A DNA stretch of 64,000 nt from Enterobacter genomosp. O. GTDB taxonomy: Bacteria > Pseudomonadota > Gammaproteobacteria > Enterobacterales > Enterobacteriaceae. Below, in pieces: positions 56,199-64,000 of the stretch. The translations under genes were made by a program, and so were the position numbers. Below the pieces are notes generated by a model. The model was given only the letters and a program-made list of their open reading frames with translations, was not told the DNA's origin and ran no database searches. The stretch covers positions 62,001 through 126,000 of the forward strand of contig NZ_LECZ01000024.1 in assembly GCF_001022965.1 (NCBI RefSeq). The letters run 5' to 3'. Positions within the stretch are counted from its first letter, which is position 1. Each line of letters opens with the position of its first letter.

Positions 56199-57337
56199 TA
56201 TTGCGGCCACTGTCTGATGTAACGAACCGTTTCGGTCAGGTCATGAACGCCAGTGATGGTCGGCACAAGCTGAGTGATGACGCGATTCCAGCGCGACAGC
56301 GGTGCCGTGGTGACATAGACAATGTCGTAGGGCTCAAGCTGAAACTCGGTGCCCAGCACCATCGCGGAGGCATCCCGGGCATTAAGCTGATAAACGTTGG
56401 CGATTTTTCCCGCATCCTTGTCTTTTCTGACAGAGCGAATGACGAAAATGCCCGTCGCATCGGCCATGTCCTGATTTAAGCCGCCCGCGTTGCTCAGCGC
56501 TTCTGCAAGGGTCATCCCGCTCCTGTCCATCTTCAGCGTGCTCTGCTTAATCACTTCGCCCATCACAAAGACTTTCAGCGCGTCATTACGCGGAACAAAC
56601 AGGATGTCACCGGGATAGAGCAACTTATTCTGCGTCAGGTCACCGTGCTGCATCAGCGCGTAAAGAGAGAGGCGCGAATCTTTCCCCTCATGAGTGAGCA
56701 CTACATTGCGCCAGTCAGCGTCGGCGGACAGTCCCCCCGCCGCGTTGACGGCATCCATTACCGTCAGAGGGATATTGGTAATCGCCTGCTGGCCGGATTT
56801 GGCGACCTCTCCGGTGACATAGGCTTTTTGGGAACGGAAAGCGGCCACGCTGACATCCACCTGCGGGCTTTCGATGACGCTATCCAGGCGCGCGGCAATC
56901 TCTTCCCTGACTTCAGAGACCGTTTTTCCTGCAACAGGGAGTTTGCCGATATAGGGATAAAAGAGCGTACCGTCCGCATTCACCCAGTTACCGGTGTCGC
57001 TGGCGCTGCGATATTGCCCGGCCGGGGTCGTCAGTTCAGGGTGATCCCAGACGGTGACGGTTAAAATATCCCCACTTCCGATACGGTATTCCCAGTTTCT
57101 GACCTGCTCATCCAGCTTAGGATTTGGCTGAGATTTCGCGATGGCAGGGCGCAGTTTCTCTATCAGTGAAGGGGTAAGAGGATAAAGATCCACGCGCTTA
57201 TCTAAATTAGTATTGTCATCTCCGGACGCGATAATATTTTTCCCCGATGAGCTTAATGTTTGCCCAGGAGAAAATACACAGCCCGTTAACTGACTTATCG
57301 CCAGGAATATTACAGATAATGCCGTTGTGTTTTTCAT
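56198..57337 (-). CDS. gfcE: GfcE/Wza-type outer-membrane polysaccharide export lipoprotein
   Basis: This protein forms the octameric export channel of group 1 and 4 capsules. The segment [20 protein letters not shown] and the C-terminal [18 protein letters not shown] are family hallmarks, and the ending [18 protein letters not shown] resembles E. coli GfcE rather than Wza. The lipobox is SQLTGC. The ATG at 57337 gives 379 residues, the GfcE length; an ATG at 57358 would add seven. The other gfc genes (gfcABCD) are not in the window. Confidence 0.92.
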   Translation of the reverse strand: MKNTTALSVIFLAISQLTGCVFSPGQTLSSSGKNIIASGDDNTNLDKRVDLYPLTPSLIEKLRPAIAKSQPNPKLDEQVRNWEYRIGSGDILTVTVWDHPELTTPAGQYRSASDTGNWVNADGTLFYPYIGKLPVAGKTVSEVREEIAARLDSVIESPQVDVSVAAFRSQKAYVTGEVAKSGQQAITNIPLTVMDAVNAAGGLSADADWRNVVLTHEGKDSRLSLYALMQHGDLTQNKLLYPGDILFVPRNDALKVFVMGEVIKQSTLKMDRSGMTLAEALSNAGGLNQDMADATGIFVIRSVRKDKDAGKIANVYQLNARDASAMVLGTEFQLEPYDIVYVTTAPLSRWNRVITQLVPTITGVHDLTETVRYIRQWPQ

Positions 57338-57805
57338 TAGAATAAATTTATCATTCATGGTCGCAACAAACGCGTAACAGGCAATCCATAAGAATCACCC
57401 ACTTTTTCAATGTACTGTTTTTAAAGCAATTATATAAAAATACACATCATCGAATGATGTATGGAAATAACTGAAGGACCGAAACGGTGTAGAATAAAAA
57501 TTAAACCGCCCCGCTTTTTAAGTTTAAAGCGGCTTTTAATAAAATGCATGTATTTCAGCTCAAAAAATTATAGTAAAGCTGTATTTTCAGATTTAATTAA
57601 AAAAAACATTACTGCGCTGAATTAGTCTTAGCAAAAAACATTCATAAATAAAATAGAATTAACCGTTTGCACTACCCAAAACCGTCCACTTTTGTTACAT
57701 TTTTTTTCGAACAGACTCTGCTGTGATACTTAAAATAGACCGTCTGCCCTATCATCAACACAACAGCAGGCTGAGAGTATCTGTAACGATATCACTGGAG
57801 AAAAA
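57338..57805. promoter_or_regulatory. AT-rich divergent region gfcE/rcnB
   Basis: The roughly 450 nt between the two starts contain no gene. No JUMPstart/ops element (GGCGGTAG) for gfcE and no RcnR site for rcnB was found. AT-richness suggests that the left part belongs to the acquired block. Confidence 0.45.
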
Positions 57806-58138
57806 ATGGCTAAGCGTAAATTGCTGCTACTGGGTGTATTACTGTCTCTGGCGGGATCCGCATTTGCTGCCCCGCAAACGGCCGCGGCGCCGTCCGGCAT
57901 CAAGGCCTATGAGGAACAAGAGTTCATCGCGGATTTTACGAAGTTTAAAATTGGCGACACAGCGCCAGCGCAGTATCAAACGCCTGAGTACACCATCAAA
58001 CAGTACCAGTTGCGTAACCTTCCGGCCCCGGATGCGGGAACTCACTGGACGTATATGGGCGAAAACTACGTCCTGATTGGCGATGCAGACGGCAAAATCT
58101 ACAAAGCCTACAATGGAGATATCTTCTATCATCGCTGA
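57806..58138 (+). CDS. rcnB: RcnB, periplasmic nickel/cobalt homeostasis protein
   Basis: RcnB modulates Ni and Co efflux in E. coli. The 110-residue protein has a signal peptide (1-21, cut after AFA) and the family ending QLRNLPAPDAGTHWTYMGE, then DADGKIYKAYNGDIFYHR. The usual partners rcnA (exporter) and rcnR (repressor) are not adjacent; gfcE occupies the upstream side. The 3' end overlaps the next gene by 26 nt. Confidence 0.92.
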   Translation: MAKRKLLLLGVLLSLAGSAFAAPQTAAAPSGIKAYEEQEFIADFTKFKIGDTAPAQYQTPEYTIKQYQLRNLPAPDAGTHWTYMGENYVLIGDADGKIYKAYNGDIFYHR

Positions 58139-58568
58139 TACCCTCCAGGTTCGTCCCTGGCAGGAAAGTGACCGCCCTTTCCTGCGCACGCTCTTCCTCC
58201 ACGCCCGGCGCGAAGCCTGGCCCTGGCTGGACAGCTCAGACTGGCAGCTTGAAGATTTTGATGCGGCAACCCGTGACGAAGTGATTTGGGTTGCTGTTCA
58301 GAACGGCCATCGTCTGGGTTTTGCCTCCGTCTGGGCGAACGATAATTTTCTGCACAACCTGTTTGTTGACCCGCAGTATCAAAGCCTCGGGGTCGGGCAT
58401 GTGCTCCTGGAACAGGTGCAGAAGACGTTTACCAGTACGGGTTCGCTTAAGTGTCTGGTGAAGAATGCGCGGGCTATCGCGTTTTACCAACGGCATGGCT
58501 GGCACATTGAGGCGACGGGGGATTCTCCTGATGGAGAGTACTATCTGATGCATTATCGGCTTGGGTAA
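58113..58568 (+). CDS. GNAT-family N-acetyltransferase
   Basis: The 151-residue GNAT protein carries the acetyl-CoA binding motif LFVDPQYQSLGVGHVLLEQV (about 80-100) and the C-terminal ARAIAFYQRHGWHIEATG of the family. The substrate is unknown. The ATG at 58113 (MEISSIIADTLQVRPW) overlaps the end of rcnB, suggesting co-translation; upstream starts within rcnB are less likely. Confidence 0.88.
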   Translation: MEISSIIADTLQVRPWQESDRPFLRTLFLHARREAWPWLDSSDWQLEDFDAATRDEVIWVAVQNGHRLGFASVWANDNFLHNLFVDPQYQSLGVGHVLLEQVQKTFTSTGSLKCLVKNARAIAFYQRHGWHIEATGDSPDGEYYLMHYRLG

Positions 58569-58570
58569 AG

Positions 58571-58644
58571 TCAGGTGGCGCTTCGCTTACCTGACCTACA
58601 AAAACAAACTTCGTAGGCCGGGTAAGGCAAAGCCGCCACCCGGC
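58571..58644. repeat. BIME-like pair of REP palindromes
   Basis: TCAGGTGGCGCTTCGCTTACCTGA-type and GCCGGGTAAGGC...GCCACCCGGC palindromes stand together between the convergent GNAT gene and mrp. The second is identical to 2010-2037. Confidence 0.75.
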
Positions 58645-58661
58645 AATCCAGCGTTGGGGAT

Positions 58662-59771
58662 TTACACCGCGCGGAACGCGATTTCCCCTGGGATGATTTC
58701 GCCCTGCCAGTAAAGCTGCGCCGCAACGCGACCCGCCAGCTGACGATACATCTCTGCAAATTCGCTGTCCGGACGGCTGACGACCGTCGGCTTTCCGCTG
58801 TCCAGATCTTCACGCAGGGTAATGTGCAGCGGCATCTGACCCAGCAGCTGGGTGTGATACTTCGCGGCCAGTTTTTCTGCCCCACCGGTACCGAAAATAG
58901 GCTCGTGGTGACCGCAGTTGCTGCAGATGTGCATGCTCATGTTCTCGACGATACCGAGCACCGGCACTTCCACCTTCTCGAACATCACGATGCCTTTTTT
59001 GGCGTCGATCAGCGCGATATCCTGCGGGGTCGTCACAACAACCGCGCCCGTGACCGGGATGTTTTGCGCCAGCGTCAGCTGAATATCACCGGTACCCGGC
59101 GGCATATCCAGCACCAGATAATCCAGATCCGGCCACATCGTCTCCTGCAGCATCTGCAGCAGCGCTTTGCTGGCCATCGGGCCGCGCCAGACCATGGCGT
59201 TATCGTCAGTCACCAGGTAACCGATGGAGTTAGTGGCCAGACCGTGGGCCATAATCGGCGCCATGTGGGTGCCGTCCGGCGAGGTTGGACGCTGGTTTTC
59301 CGCGCCCAGCATGTTCGGAATAGACGGGCCGTAGATATCGGCATCAAGAATACCGACCTTTGCCCCTTCCGCTGCCAGCGCGAGCGCCAGGTTTACAGCC
59401 GTGGAGGATTTACCCACCCCGCCCTTGCCTGAACTCACGGCAATGATGTTTTTTACGCCGTTCACGCCAGGCTGGTTTTTCACGCGCTTCAGCGTGGCGA
59501 TACTGTGGCTCAGCTTCCAGTCAATCGCCTTCGCGCCGGTGATGCGCAGCAGCTCCGAACTGGTTTGCTCTTTCAGCGCGTCAAAGGCGCTGGTCCAGAC
59601 GAACGGCATCTGCAGCTCAACGTGCAGCGTATCGTCCAGCCAGGCGACATGGTGTAACGCTTTCAGCGTAGTGAGATTGTGCTTCAGGGTTGGATGCTGA
59701 AAGTTAGCCAGCGTCCCGGCGACCATTGCTCGTAAGGCTTCCGGTGATTTGGCCTGGGATTGAGAACTCAT
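58662..59771 (-). CDS. mrp: Mrp (ApbC), P-loop iron-sulfur carrier protein
   Basis: Mrp carries Fe-S clusters to target proteins. The 369-residue protein has an N-terminal DUF59-like region (about 10-80), Walker A IAVSSGKGGVGKSSTAVNLA (about 108-127), Walker B VLDMPPGTGD and the cluster-binding CxxC in HICSNCGHHEPIFG. It is divergent from metG, as in E. coli. Confidence 0.97.
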   Translation of the reverse strand: MSSQSQAKSPEALRAMVAGTLANFQHPTLKHNLTTLKALHHVAWLDDTLHVELQMPFVWTSAFDALKEQTSSELLRITGAKAIDWKLSHSIATLKRVKNQPGVNGVKNIIAVSSGKGGVGKSSTAVNLALALAAEGAKVGILDADIYGPSIPNMLGAENQRPTSPDGTHMAPIMAHGLATNSIGYLVTDDNAMVWRGPMASKALLQMLQETMWPDLDYLVLDMPPGTGDIQLTLAQNIPVTGAVVVTTPQDIALIDAKKGIVMFEKVEVPVLGIVENMSMHICSNCGHHEPIFGTGGAEKLAAKYHTQLLGQMPLHITLREDLDSGKPTVVSRPDSEFAEMYRQLAGRVAAQLYWQGEIIPGEIAFRAV

Positions 59772-59908
59772 CCCGACTCCTTTGTTCTTGTGAATAAGAC
59801 CTTAGAAGAACAAGTTTACCTGAAAGGCCGTGGTTTGTGCTTACTTAATAATGCCCCTTTTGGTAATATCAAAAACCCTTTTCACAGTTAAAAGAAGTAA
59901 TGCCTACT

Positions 59909-61942
59909 ATGACTCAAGTCGCGAAGAAAATTCTGGTAACGTGCGCACTGCCGTACGCCAACGGCTCAATCCACCTCGGCCACATGCTGGAGCATATCCA
60001 GGCTGATGTCTGGGTCCGTTACCAGCGAATGCGCGGCCACGAGGTTAACTTCATCTGTGCGGACGATGCCCACGGCACGCCGATCATGCTGAAAGCGCAG
60101 CAGCTGGGGATTTCCCCTGAGCAGATGATTGCCGAAATGAGTCAGGAGCATCAGACCGATTTTGCTGGCTTTGACATCAGCTATGACAACTATCACTCCA
60201 CGCACAGCGACGAAAACCGCGAGCTGTCGGAGCTGATCTACACCCGTCTGAAAGAGAACGGCTTTATTAAAAACCGCACTATCTCTCAGCTGTACGATCC
60301 GGAAAAAGGCATGTTCCTGCCGGACCGTTTCGTCAAAGGCACCTGCCCGAAATGTAAATCCCCGGACCAGTACGGCGATAACTGCGAAGTGTGCGGCGCG
60401 ACCTACAGCCCGACCGAGCTTATCGAGCCGAAGTCCGTGGTTTCTGGCGCAACGCCTGTGATGCGTGACTCCGAGCACTTCTTCTTCGATCTGCCGTCCT
60501 TCAGCGAAATGCTGCAGGCGTGGACCCGCAGCGGCGCGCTGCAGGAGCAGGTGGCGAACAAAATGCAGGAGTGGTTCGAATCCGGTCTGCAGCAGTGGGA
60601 TATCTCCCGCGATGCGCCGTACTTCGGCTTTGAAATCCCGAACGCGCCGGGCAAATATTTCTACGTCTGGCTGGACGCGCCAATCGGCTACATGGGCTCC
60701 TTCAAGAACCTGTGCGACAAGCGTGGCGACACCGTCAGCTTCGACGAATACTGGAAGAAAGATTCCACGGCCGAGCTGTATCACTTCATCGGTAAAGATA
60801 TCGTTTACTTCCACAGCCTGTTCTGGCCGGCGATGCTGGAAGGCAGCAACTTCCGCAAGCCTACCAACCTGTTCGTGCACGGTTACGTGACGGTCAACGG
60901 CGCGAAGATGTCCAAATCTCGCGGTACGTTTATCAAGGCCAGCACCTGGCTGAACCACTTCGACGCGGACAGCCTGCGCTATTACTACACCGCGAAGCTC
61001 TCTTCCCGCATCGACGATATCGACCTGAACCTGGAAGATTTCGTGCAGCGCGTGAACGCGGACATCGTTAACAAGGTGGTCAACCTGGCTTCCCGTAACG
61101 CGGGCTTTATTGCCAAGCGTTTTGACGGCGTGATGGCGGCTGAACTGGCTGACCCTGCCCTGTACAAAACCTTTACCGACGCGGCAGCCACCATTGGCGA
61201 AGCCTGGGAAACCCGCGAGTTCGGCAAAGCGGTGCGTGAAATCATGGCGCTGGCCGACCTGGCAAACCGCTATGTGGACGAGCAGGCACCGTGGGTGGTG
61301 GCGAAACAGGAAGGTCGCGATGCCGATCTGCAGGCCATCTGCTCTATGGGCATCAACCTGTTCCGCGTGCTGATGACGTATCTGAAGCCGGTTCTGCCGC
61401 AGCTGGCAGCCCGTGCTGAAGCGTTCCTGAACACCGAACTGACCTGGGATGCCATGGCGCAGCCGCTGCTCGGCCACAAGGTGAACACCTTTAAAGCGCT
61501 GTACAACCGCATCGAGATGAAGCAGGTTGAAGCCCTGGTGGAAGCCTCTAAGGAAGAGGTGAAGGCGGCTGCGGCACCGGTTACCGGCCCGCTGGCAGAC
61601 GACCCGATTCAGGAAACCATTACCTTTGACGATTTCGCCAAAGTCGACCTGCGCGTGGCGCTGATCGAAAACGCGGAATTCGTGGAGGGTTCTGACAAAC
61701 TGCTGCGCCTGACGCTGGATCTGGGCGGCGAGAAGCGTAACGTCTTCTCCGGCATCCGTTCTGCGTATCCGGACCCGCAGGTGCTGATTGGTCGTCAGAC
61801 CGTGATGGTCGCCAACCTGGCACCGCGCAAAATGCGCTTCGGCATCTCTGAGGGGATGGTGATGGCCGCGGGCCCTGGCGGGAAAGATATCTTCCTGTTA
61901 AGCCCTGACGAAGGCGCGAAGCCTGGCCAGCAGGTGAAATAA
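59909..61942 (+). CDS. metG: Methionyl-tRNA synthetase
   Basis: MetG charges tRNA-Met. The 677-residue class I synthetase has the HIGH-type motif [13 protein letters not shown], the zinc knuckle [18 protein letters not shown], the KMSKS motif [13 protein letters not shown] and a C-terminal tRNA-binding/dimerisation domain (about 575-677, [20 protein letters not shown]). The ATG at 59909 ([12 protein letters not shown]) is the E. coli start; an ATG three codons upstream is possible. Confidence 0.98.
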   Translation: MTQVAKKILVTCALPYANGSIHLGHMLEHIQADVWVRYQRMRGHEVNFICADDAHGTPIMLKAQQLGISPEQMIAEMSQEHQTDFAGFDISYDNYHSTHSDENRELSELIYTRLKENGFIKNRTISQLYDPEKGMFLPDRFVKGTCPKCKSPDQYGDNCEVCGATYSPTELIEPKSVVSGATPVMRDSEHFFFDLPSFSEMLQAWTRSGALQEQVANKMQEWFESGLQQWDISRDAPYFGFEIPNAPGKYFYVWLDAPIGYMGSFKNLCDKRGDTVSFDEYWKKDSTAELYHFIGKDIVYFHSLFWPAMLEGSNFRKPTNLFVHGYVTVNGAKMSKSRGTFIKASTWLNHFDADSLRYYYTAKLSSRIDDIDLNLEDFVQRVNADIVNKVVNLASRNAGFIAKRFDGVMAAELADPALYKTFTDAAATIGEAWETREFGKAVREIMALADLANRYVDEQAPWVVAKQEGRDADLQAICSMGINLFRVLMTYLKPVLPQLAARAEAFLNTELTWDAMAQPLLGHKVNTFKALYNRIEMKQVEALVEASKEEVKAAAAPVTGPLADDPIQETITFDDFAKVDLRVALIENAEFVEGSDKLLRLTLDLGGEKRNVFSGIRSAYPDPQVLIGRQTVMVANLAPRKMRFGISEGMVMAAGPGGKDIFLLSPDEGAKPGQQVK

Positions 61943-61944
61943 CA

Positions 61945-61976
61945 AAAAAGCCGGAGATAATCTCCGGCTTTTTTTA
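61945..61976 (+). terminator. Intrinsic terminator of metG
   Basis: AAAAAAGCCGGAGA-TAA-TCTCCGGCTTTTTTT is a canonical terminator directly after the stop. Confidence 0.95.
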
Positions 61977-61992
61977 TGGCATTTTGTTTTCT

Positions 61993-62026
61993 CCCTCTCC
62001 CCGTGGGAGAGGGTCGGGGTGAGGGC
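61993..62026. repeat. CCCTCTCCC/GGGAGAGGG intergenic repeat
   Basis: CCCTCTCCCCGTGGGAGAGGG followed by TCGGGGTGAGGGC is another copy of the dispersed motif, between the convergent genes metG and yehS. Confidence 0.75.
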
Positions 62027-62049
62027 ATCAGGCCGCCCCCATTCCGCAA

Positions 62050-62520
62050 TCACCCCTTCGGATGATGCACCCGGTGGGTCAGCCCGCGCAGGAAATTACG
62101 CAGGAACTGGTCGCCGCACTCGCGGTAATTTTTGTGGTCCGGCGCGCGCATCATAGCGGTCACTTCCGGCACGGATACGCGGTATTTTTGCTCCGTCATA
62201 ATCGCCACGATATCGTCCGTTTTCAACGAGAACGCGATGCGCAGCTTTTTCAGCACCGTGTTGTTGTTCACCCGACGCTCCAGCGCCAGCTCTGGCGCTT
62301 CCGGATCTTTGCCGCGCTTGTCGTAGATCAGGCCGTTCAGGAAACCCGACAGAATGATGTCAGGGCAGCGAACAAAGCCCTCTTCGTCTTCTTTGGTCAT
62401 CCAGGTGTCGAAACCGGCAGACGTGGATTCCATGTCCGACAGCGCAAGAATGCGCACCATGTCGTTATTGTTTGCTTTCAGGGTGTAGCGCAGGCTACGA
62501 AGAATATCGTTACTTAGCAT
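62050..62520 (-). CDS. yehS: YehS, DUF1456 protein
   Basis: The 156-residue protein has two DUF1456 repeats, each starting with N-x2-LR-x-LR-type helices (LSNDILRSLRYTLKANNNDM and NNNTVLKKLRIAFSLKTDDI) and ending with L-x2-FL-x-GL. The function is unknown. The start MLSNDILRSL at 62520 is the family start; an extension upstream in the same frame is not supported. Confidence 0.93.
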   Translation of the reverse strand: MLSNDILRSLRYTLKANNNDMVRILALSDMESTSAGFDTWMTKEDEEGFVRCPDIILSGFLNGLIYDKRGKDPEAPELALERRVNNNTVLKKLRIAFSLKTDDIVAIMTEQKYRVSVPEVTAMMRAPDHKNYRECGDQFLRNFLRGLTHRVHHPKG

Positions 62521-62566
62521 AGAGCCTTCGAATGTCGATGATGCAATGGCGCGCAGTGTACCAGTT

Positions 62567-63286
62567 TTACAGCCCAATCGCCTCTTTCAAACTCTTCAGG
62601 TAGCGGCGGCTGACCGGGACGGTTTGCCCCGCGCGCAGCACCAGCTCGGCCTGGCCGTTATCTTCCAGGCGGATCTCCTTCAGGTGCGCCATATTGACCA
62701 GATACTGACGATGACAGCGGATCAGCGGCGTGCGGCTCTCCAGCGTGCGCAGCGTCAGCTCGGTAAACCCTTCGTTCCCTTCCGCGCTGGTGACAAATAC
62801 GCCGCTCAGGCGGCTGCTGACAAACGCCACGTCATCCATCTGCAGGAGGTAAATCCGGCTGTGCCCGGTACAGGGAATAAACTTCAGCGGCTGCTGGTTT
62901 TCCGGCAGCAGCGTAACGTCCTGTGCGGTTCGCTCCTGGCGCAAGCGGGCGAGCGTTTTTTCCAGACGCTTCTCTTCAATTGGCTTGAGTAAATAGTCAA
63001 ACGCGTGCTCCTCAAAGGCCTTAACGGCATATTCATCAAACGCCGTCAGAAACACGATGTAGGGGCGATGCTCAGGGTCGAGCATGCCGACCATCTCCAG
63101 CCCGCTGATTCGGGGCATCTGAATGTCGAGGAACAGCACGTCCGGGCGCAGCTTGTGAACCGCGCCAATGGCCTCAATGGCGTTCGCGCACTCTCCCACA
63201 ATCTCTATATCAGGCTGCTCCTGCAGCAGAACGCGCAGGTTTTCCCGTGCCAGCGGCTCGTCATCCACAATCAGCACTCTTAACAT
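62567..63286 (-). CDS. btsR: BtsR (YehT), LytTR-type response regulator
   Basis: BtsR, with BtsS, responds to pyruvate and activates the transporter gene btsT (yjiY) in E. coli. The 239-residue protein has a receiver domain ([20 protein letters not shown], phospho-Asp in [13 protein letters not shown]) and a LytTR DNA-binding domain (about 135-238, [20 protein letters not shown]). Its start overlaps the btsS stop by seven bases. Confidence 0.96.
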   Translation of the reverse strand: MLRVLIVDDEPLARENLRVLLQEQPDIEIVGECANAIEAIGAVHKLRPDVLFLDIQMPRISGLEMVGMLDPEHRPYIVFLTAFDEYAVKAFEEHAFDYLLKPIEEKRLEKTLARLRQERTAQDVTLLPENQQPLKFIPCTGHSRIYLLQMDDVAFVSSRLSGVFVTSAEGNEGFTELTLRTLESRTPLIRCHRQYLVNMAHLKEIRLEDNGQAELVLRAGQTVPVSRRYLKSLKEAIGL

Positions 63287-64000
63287 GCGTTTTCCTCCAG
63301 CGGCAGTCGTACGGTAATACGGGTAAATCGGTCTGGCTCACAGGCGACGGTAATGCCGCAGTCATCGCCAAAATGGGCGCGCAGGCGTTTATCCACCAGG
63401 CTCATCCCTAAACCGCCGGAGGCGGAAGGCTGATATAGCCCGGCATTATCTTCAATATCCAGCACCAGATGGTGGTTGAAACGGCTGGCGGCGATGGTTA
63501 TCTCTCCTGTTCCGAGAAGCTGTGACGTGCCGTGTTTAATGGCGTTCTCGACAATAGGCTGCAGGGTAAAGGCCGGAAGATGCTGATACGCCAGCTCGTC
63601 CGGAACGGAAAGCGAGACCTGCAGGCGCGACTGGAAACGCGCCTGCTCAATCTGAAGATACGCATTTACGTGCTCGATCTCATCGGCGAGGGTGACGATC
63701 TCCGACGGCCGCTTCAGGTTTTTGCGGAAAAAGGTCGACAGAAACTGCACCAGCTGCGCGGCCTGATCGCTGTCGCGGCGGATCACCGCTTTGAGCGTGT
63801 TGAGGGCATTAAACAGGAAATGCGGGTTAACCTGGGCATGCAGCAGCTTAATCTCCGACTGCGTCAGCAGCGCTTTCTGCCGTTCATACTGCCCGGCGAG
63901 AATTTGCGCGGACAGCAGCTGGGCGATCCCCTCCCCCAGCGTGCGGTTGATCGAGCTGAACAGACGGTTTTTCGCCTCATACAGCTTGATGGTGCCCATC
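63280..64000 (-). CDS. btsS: BtsS (YehU) sensor kinase, C-terminal part (cut by window edge)
   Basis: About 240 C-terminal residues of the LytS-type high-affinity pyruvate sensor (561 residues in E. coli) are present. They hold the end of the GAF linker, the His_kinase box with phospho-acceptor His in [20 protein letters not shown] and the ATP-binding region ([24 protein letters not shown]). The N-terminal membrane part lies beyond the right edge. Confidence 0.95.
   Translation of the reverse strand, partial: MGTIKLYEAKNRLFSSINRTLGEGIAQLLSAQILAGQYERQKALLTQSEIKLLHAQVNPHFLFNALNTLKAVIRRDSDQAAQLVQFLSTFFRKNLKRPSEIVTLADEIEHVNAYLQIEQARFQSRLQVSLSVPDELAYQHLPAFTLQPIVENAIKHGTSQLLGTGEITIAASRFNHHLVLDIEDNAGLYQPSASGGLGMSLVDKRLRAHFGDDCGITVACEPDRFTRITVRLPLEENAC

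Noticed and set aside
57338..57805. JUMPstart/ops element for gfcE
   Set aside because: No GGCGGTAG-type core was found on the minus strand.
59966..61477. 503-codon open frame antisense to metG
   Set aside because: It is a shadow of the strongly biased metG codon usage; its protein is His/Arg/Gln/Val-rich and unlike any family.

Overview
The window is a stretch of enterobacterial chromosome with the gene order of the E. coli 46-47 min region (yegH, asmA, dcd, udk, dgcE, alkA, yegD, mdtABCD-baeSR, yegP, trhP, cyaR ... yegS ... fbaB, yegTUVW, thiDM ... rcnB ... mrp, metG, yehS, btsRS). Protein sequences, the REP-like repeats, the dat-ddc pair and the missing gat operon point to Enterobacter or a close relative. 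The genus is inferred from remembered family sequences, not from a search. No tRNA, rRNA, insertion sequence or CRISPR array was seen.

Layout. Positions 1-24967 are conserved core: a TerC/CorC membrane protein, the udk-dcd-asmA group, the diguanylate cyclase DgcE, AlkA, an Hsp70-like protein, the BaeSR-controlled MdtABC drug efflux operon, YegP, the tRNA hydroxylation protein TrhP and the CRP-activated sRNA CyaR. The 3' part of cyaR matches the phage P2 attB core (24940-24966). Beyond it lies an AT-rich accessory island (about 24968-29550). It holds an orphan helical protein, a small secreted protein, a pore-forming colicin with a convergent three-helix immunity protein, gene debris, and a DUF4177 gene overlapping a YidD-like gene. 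Core resumes with a DUF523 gene, yegS, fbaB, yegTUV/yegW and thiMD under a TPP riboswitch.

A second accessory block (38590-57360) sits between thiM and rcnB. It opens with an AT-rich unit: a trimeric autotransporter with a collagen-like stalk behind a perfect FNR box, two tiny membrane peptides and a lipoprotein. Then come a sucrose locus (cscA, cscB, cscR; no fructokinase), the 1,3-diaminopropane genes dat-ddc, a ScsD-like thioredoxin, a LysR/adenine-deaminase-like/NCS2-permease set, and a gfcE-etp-etk polysaccharide export operon without the rest of a capsule locus. Core continues with rcnB (without rcnRA), a GNAT gene, mrp, metG, yehS and the btsSR two-component system, cut by the right edge.

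Most notable: (1) the colicin looks like a mosaic of a colicin N-type front half and an E1-type pore domain, with no LexA box or lysis gene seen; (2) the adhesin-microprotein-lipoprotein unit, with a well-placed FNR site; (3) a roughly 430-bp structured repeat present in two intergenic regions 20 kb apart, about 90% identical by eye.
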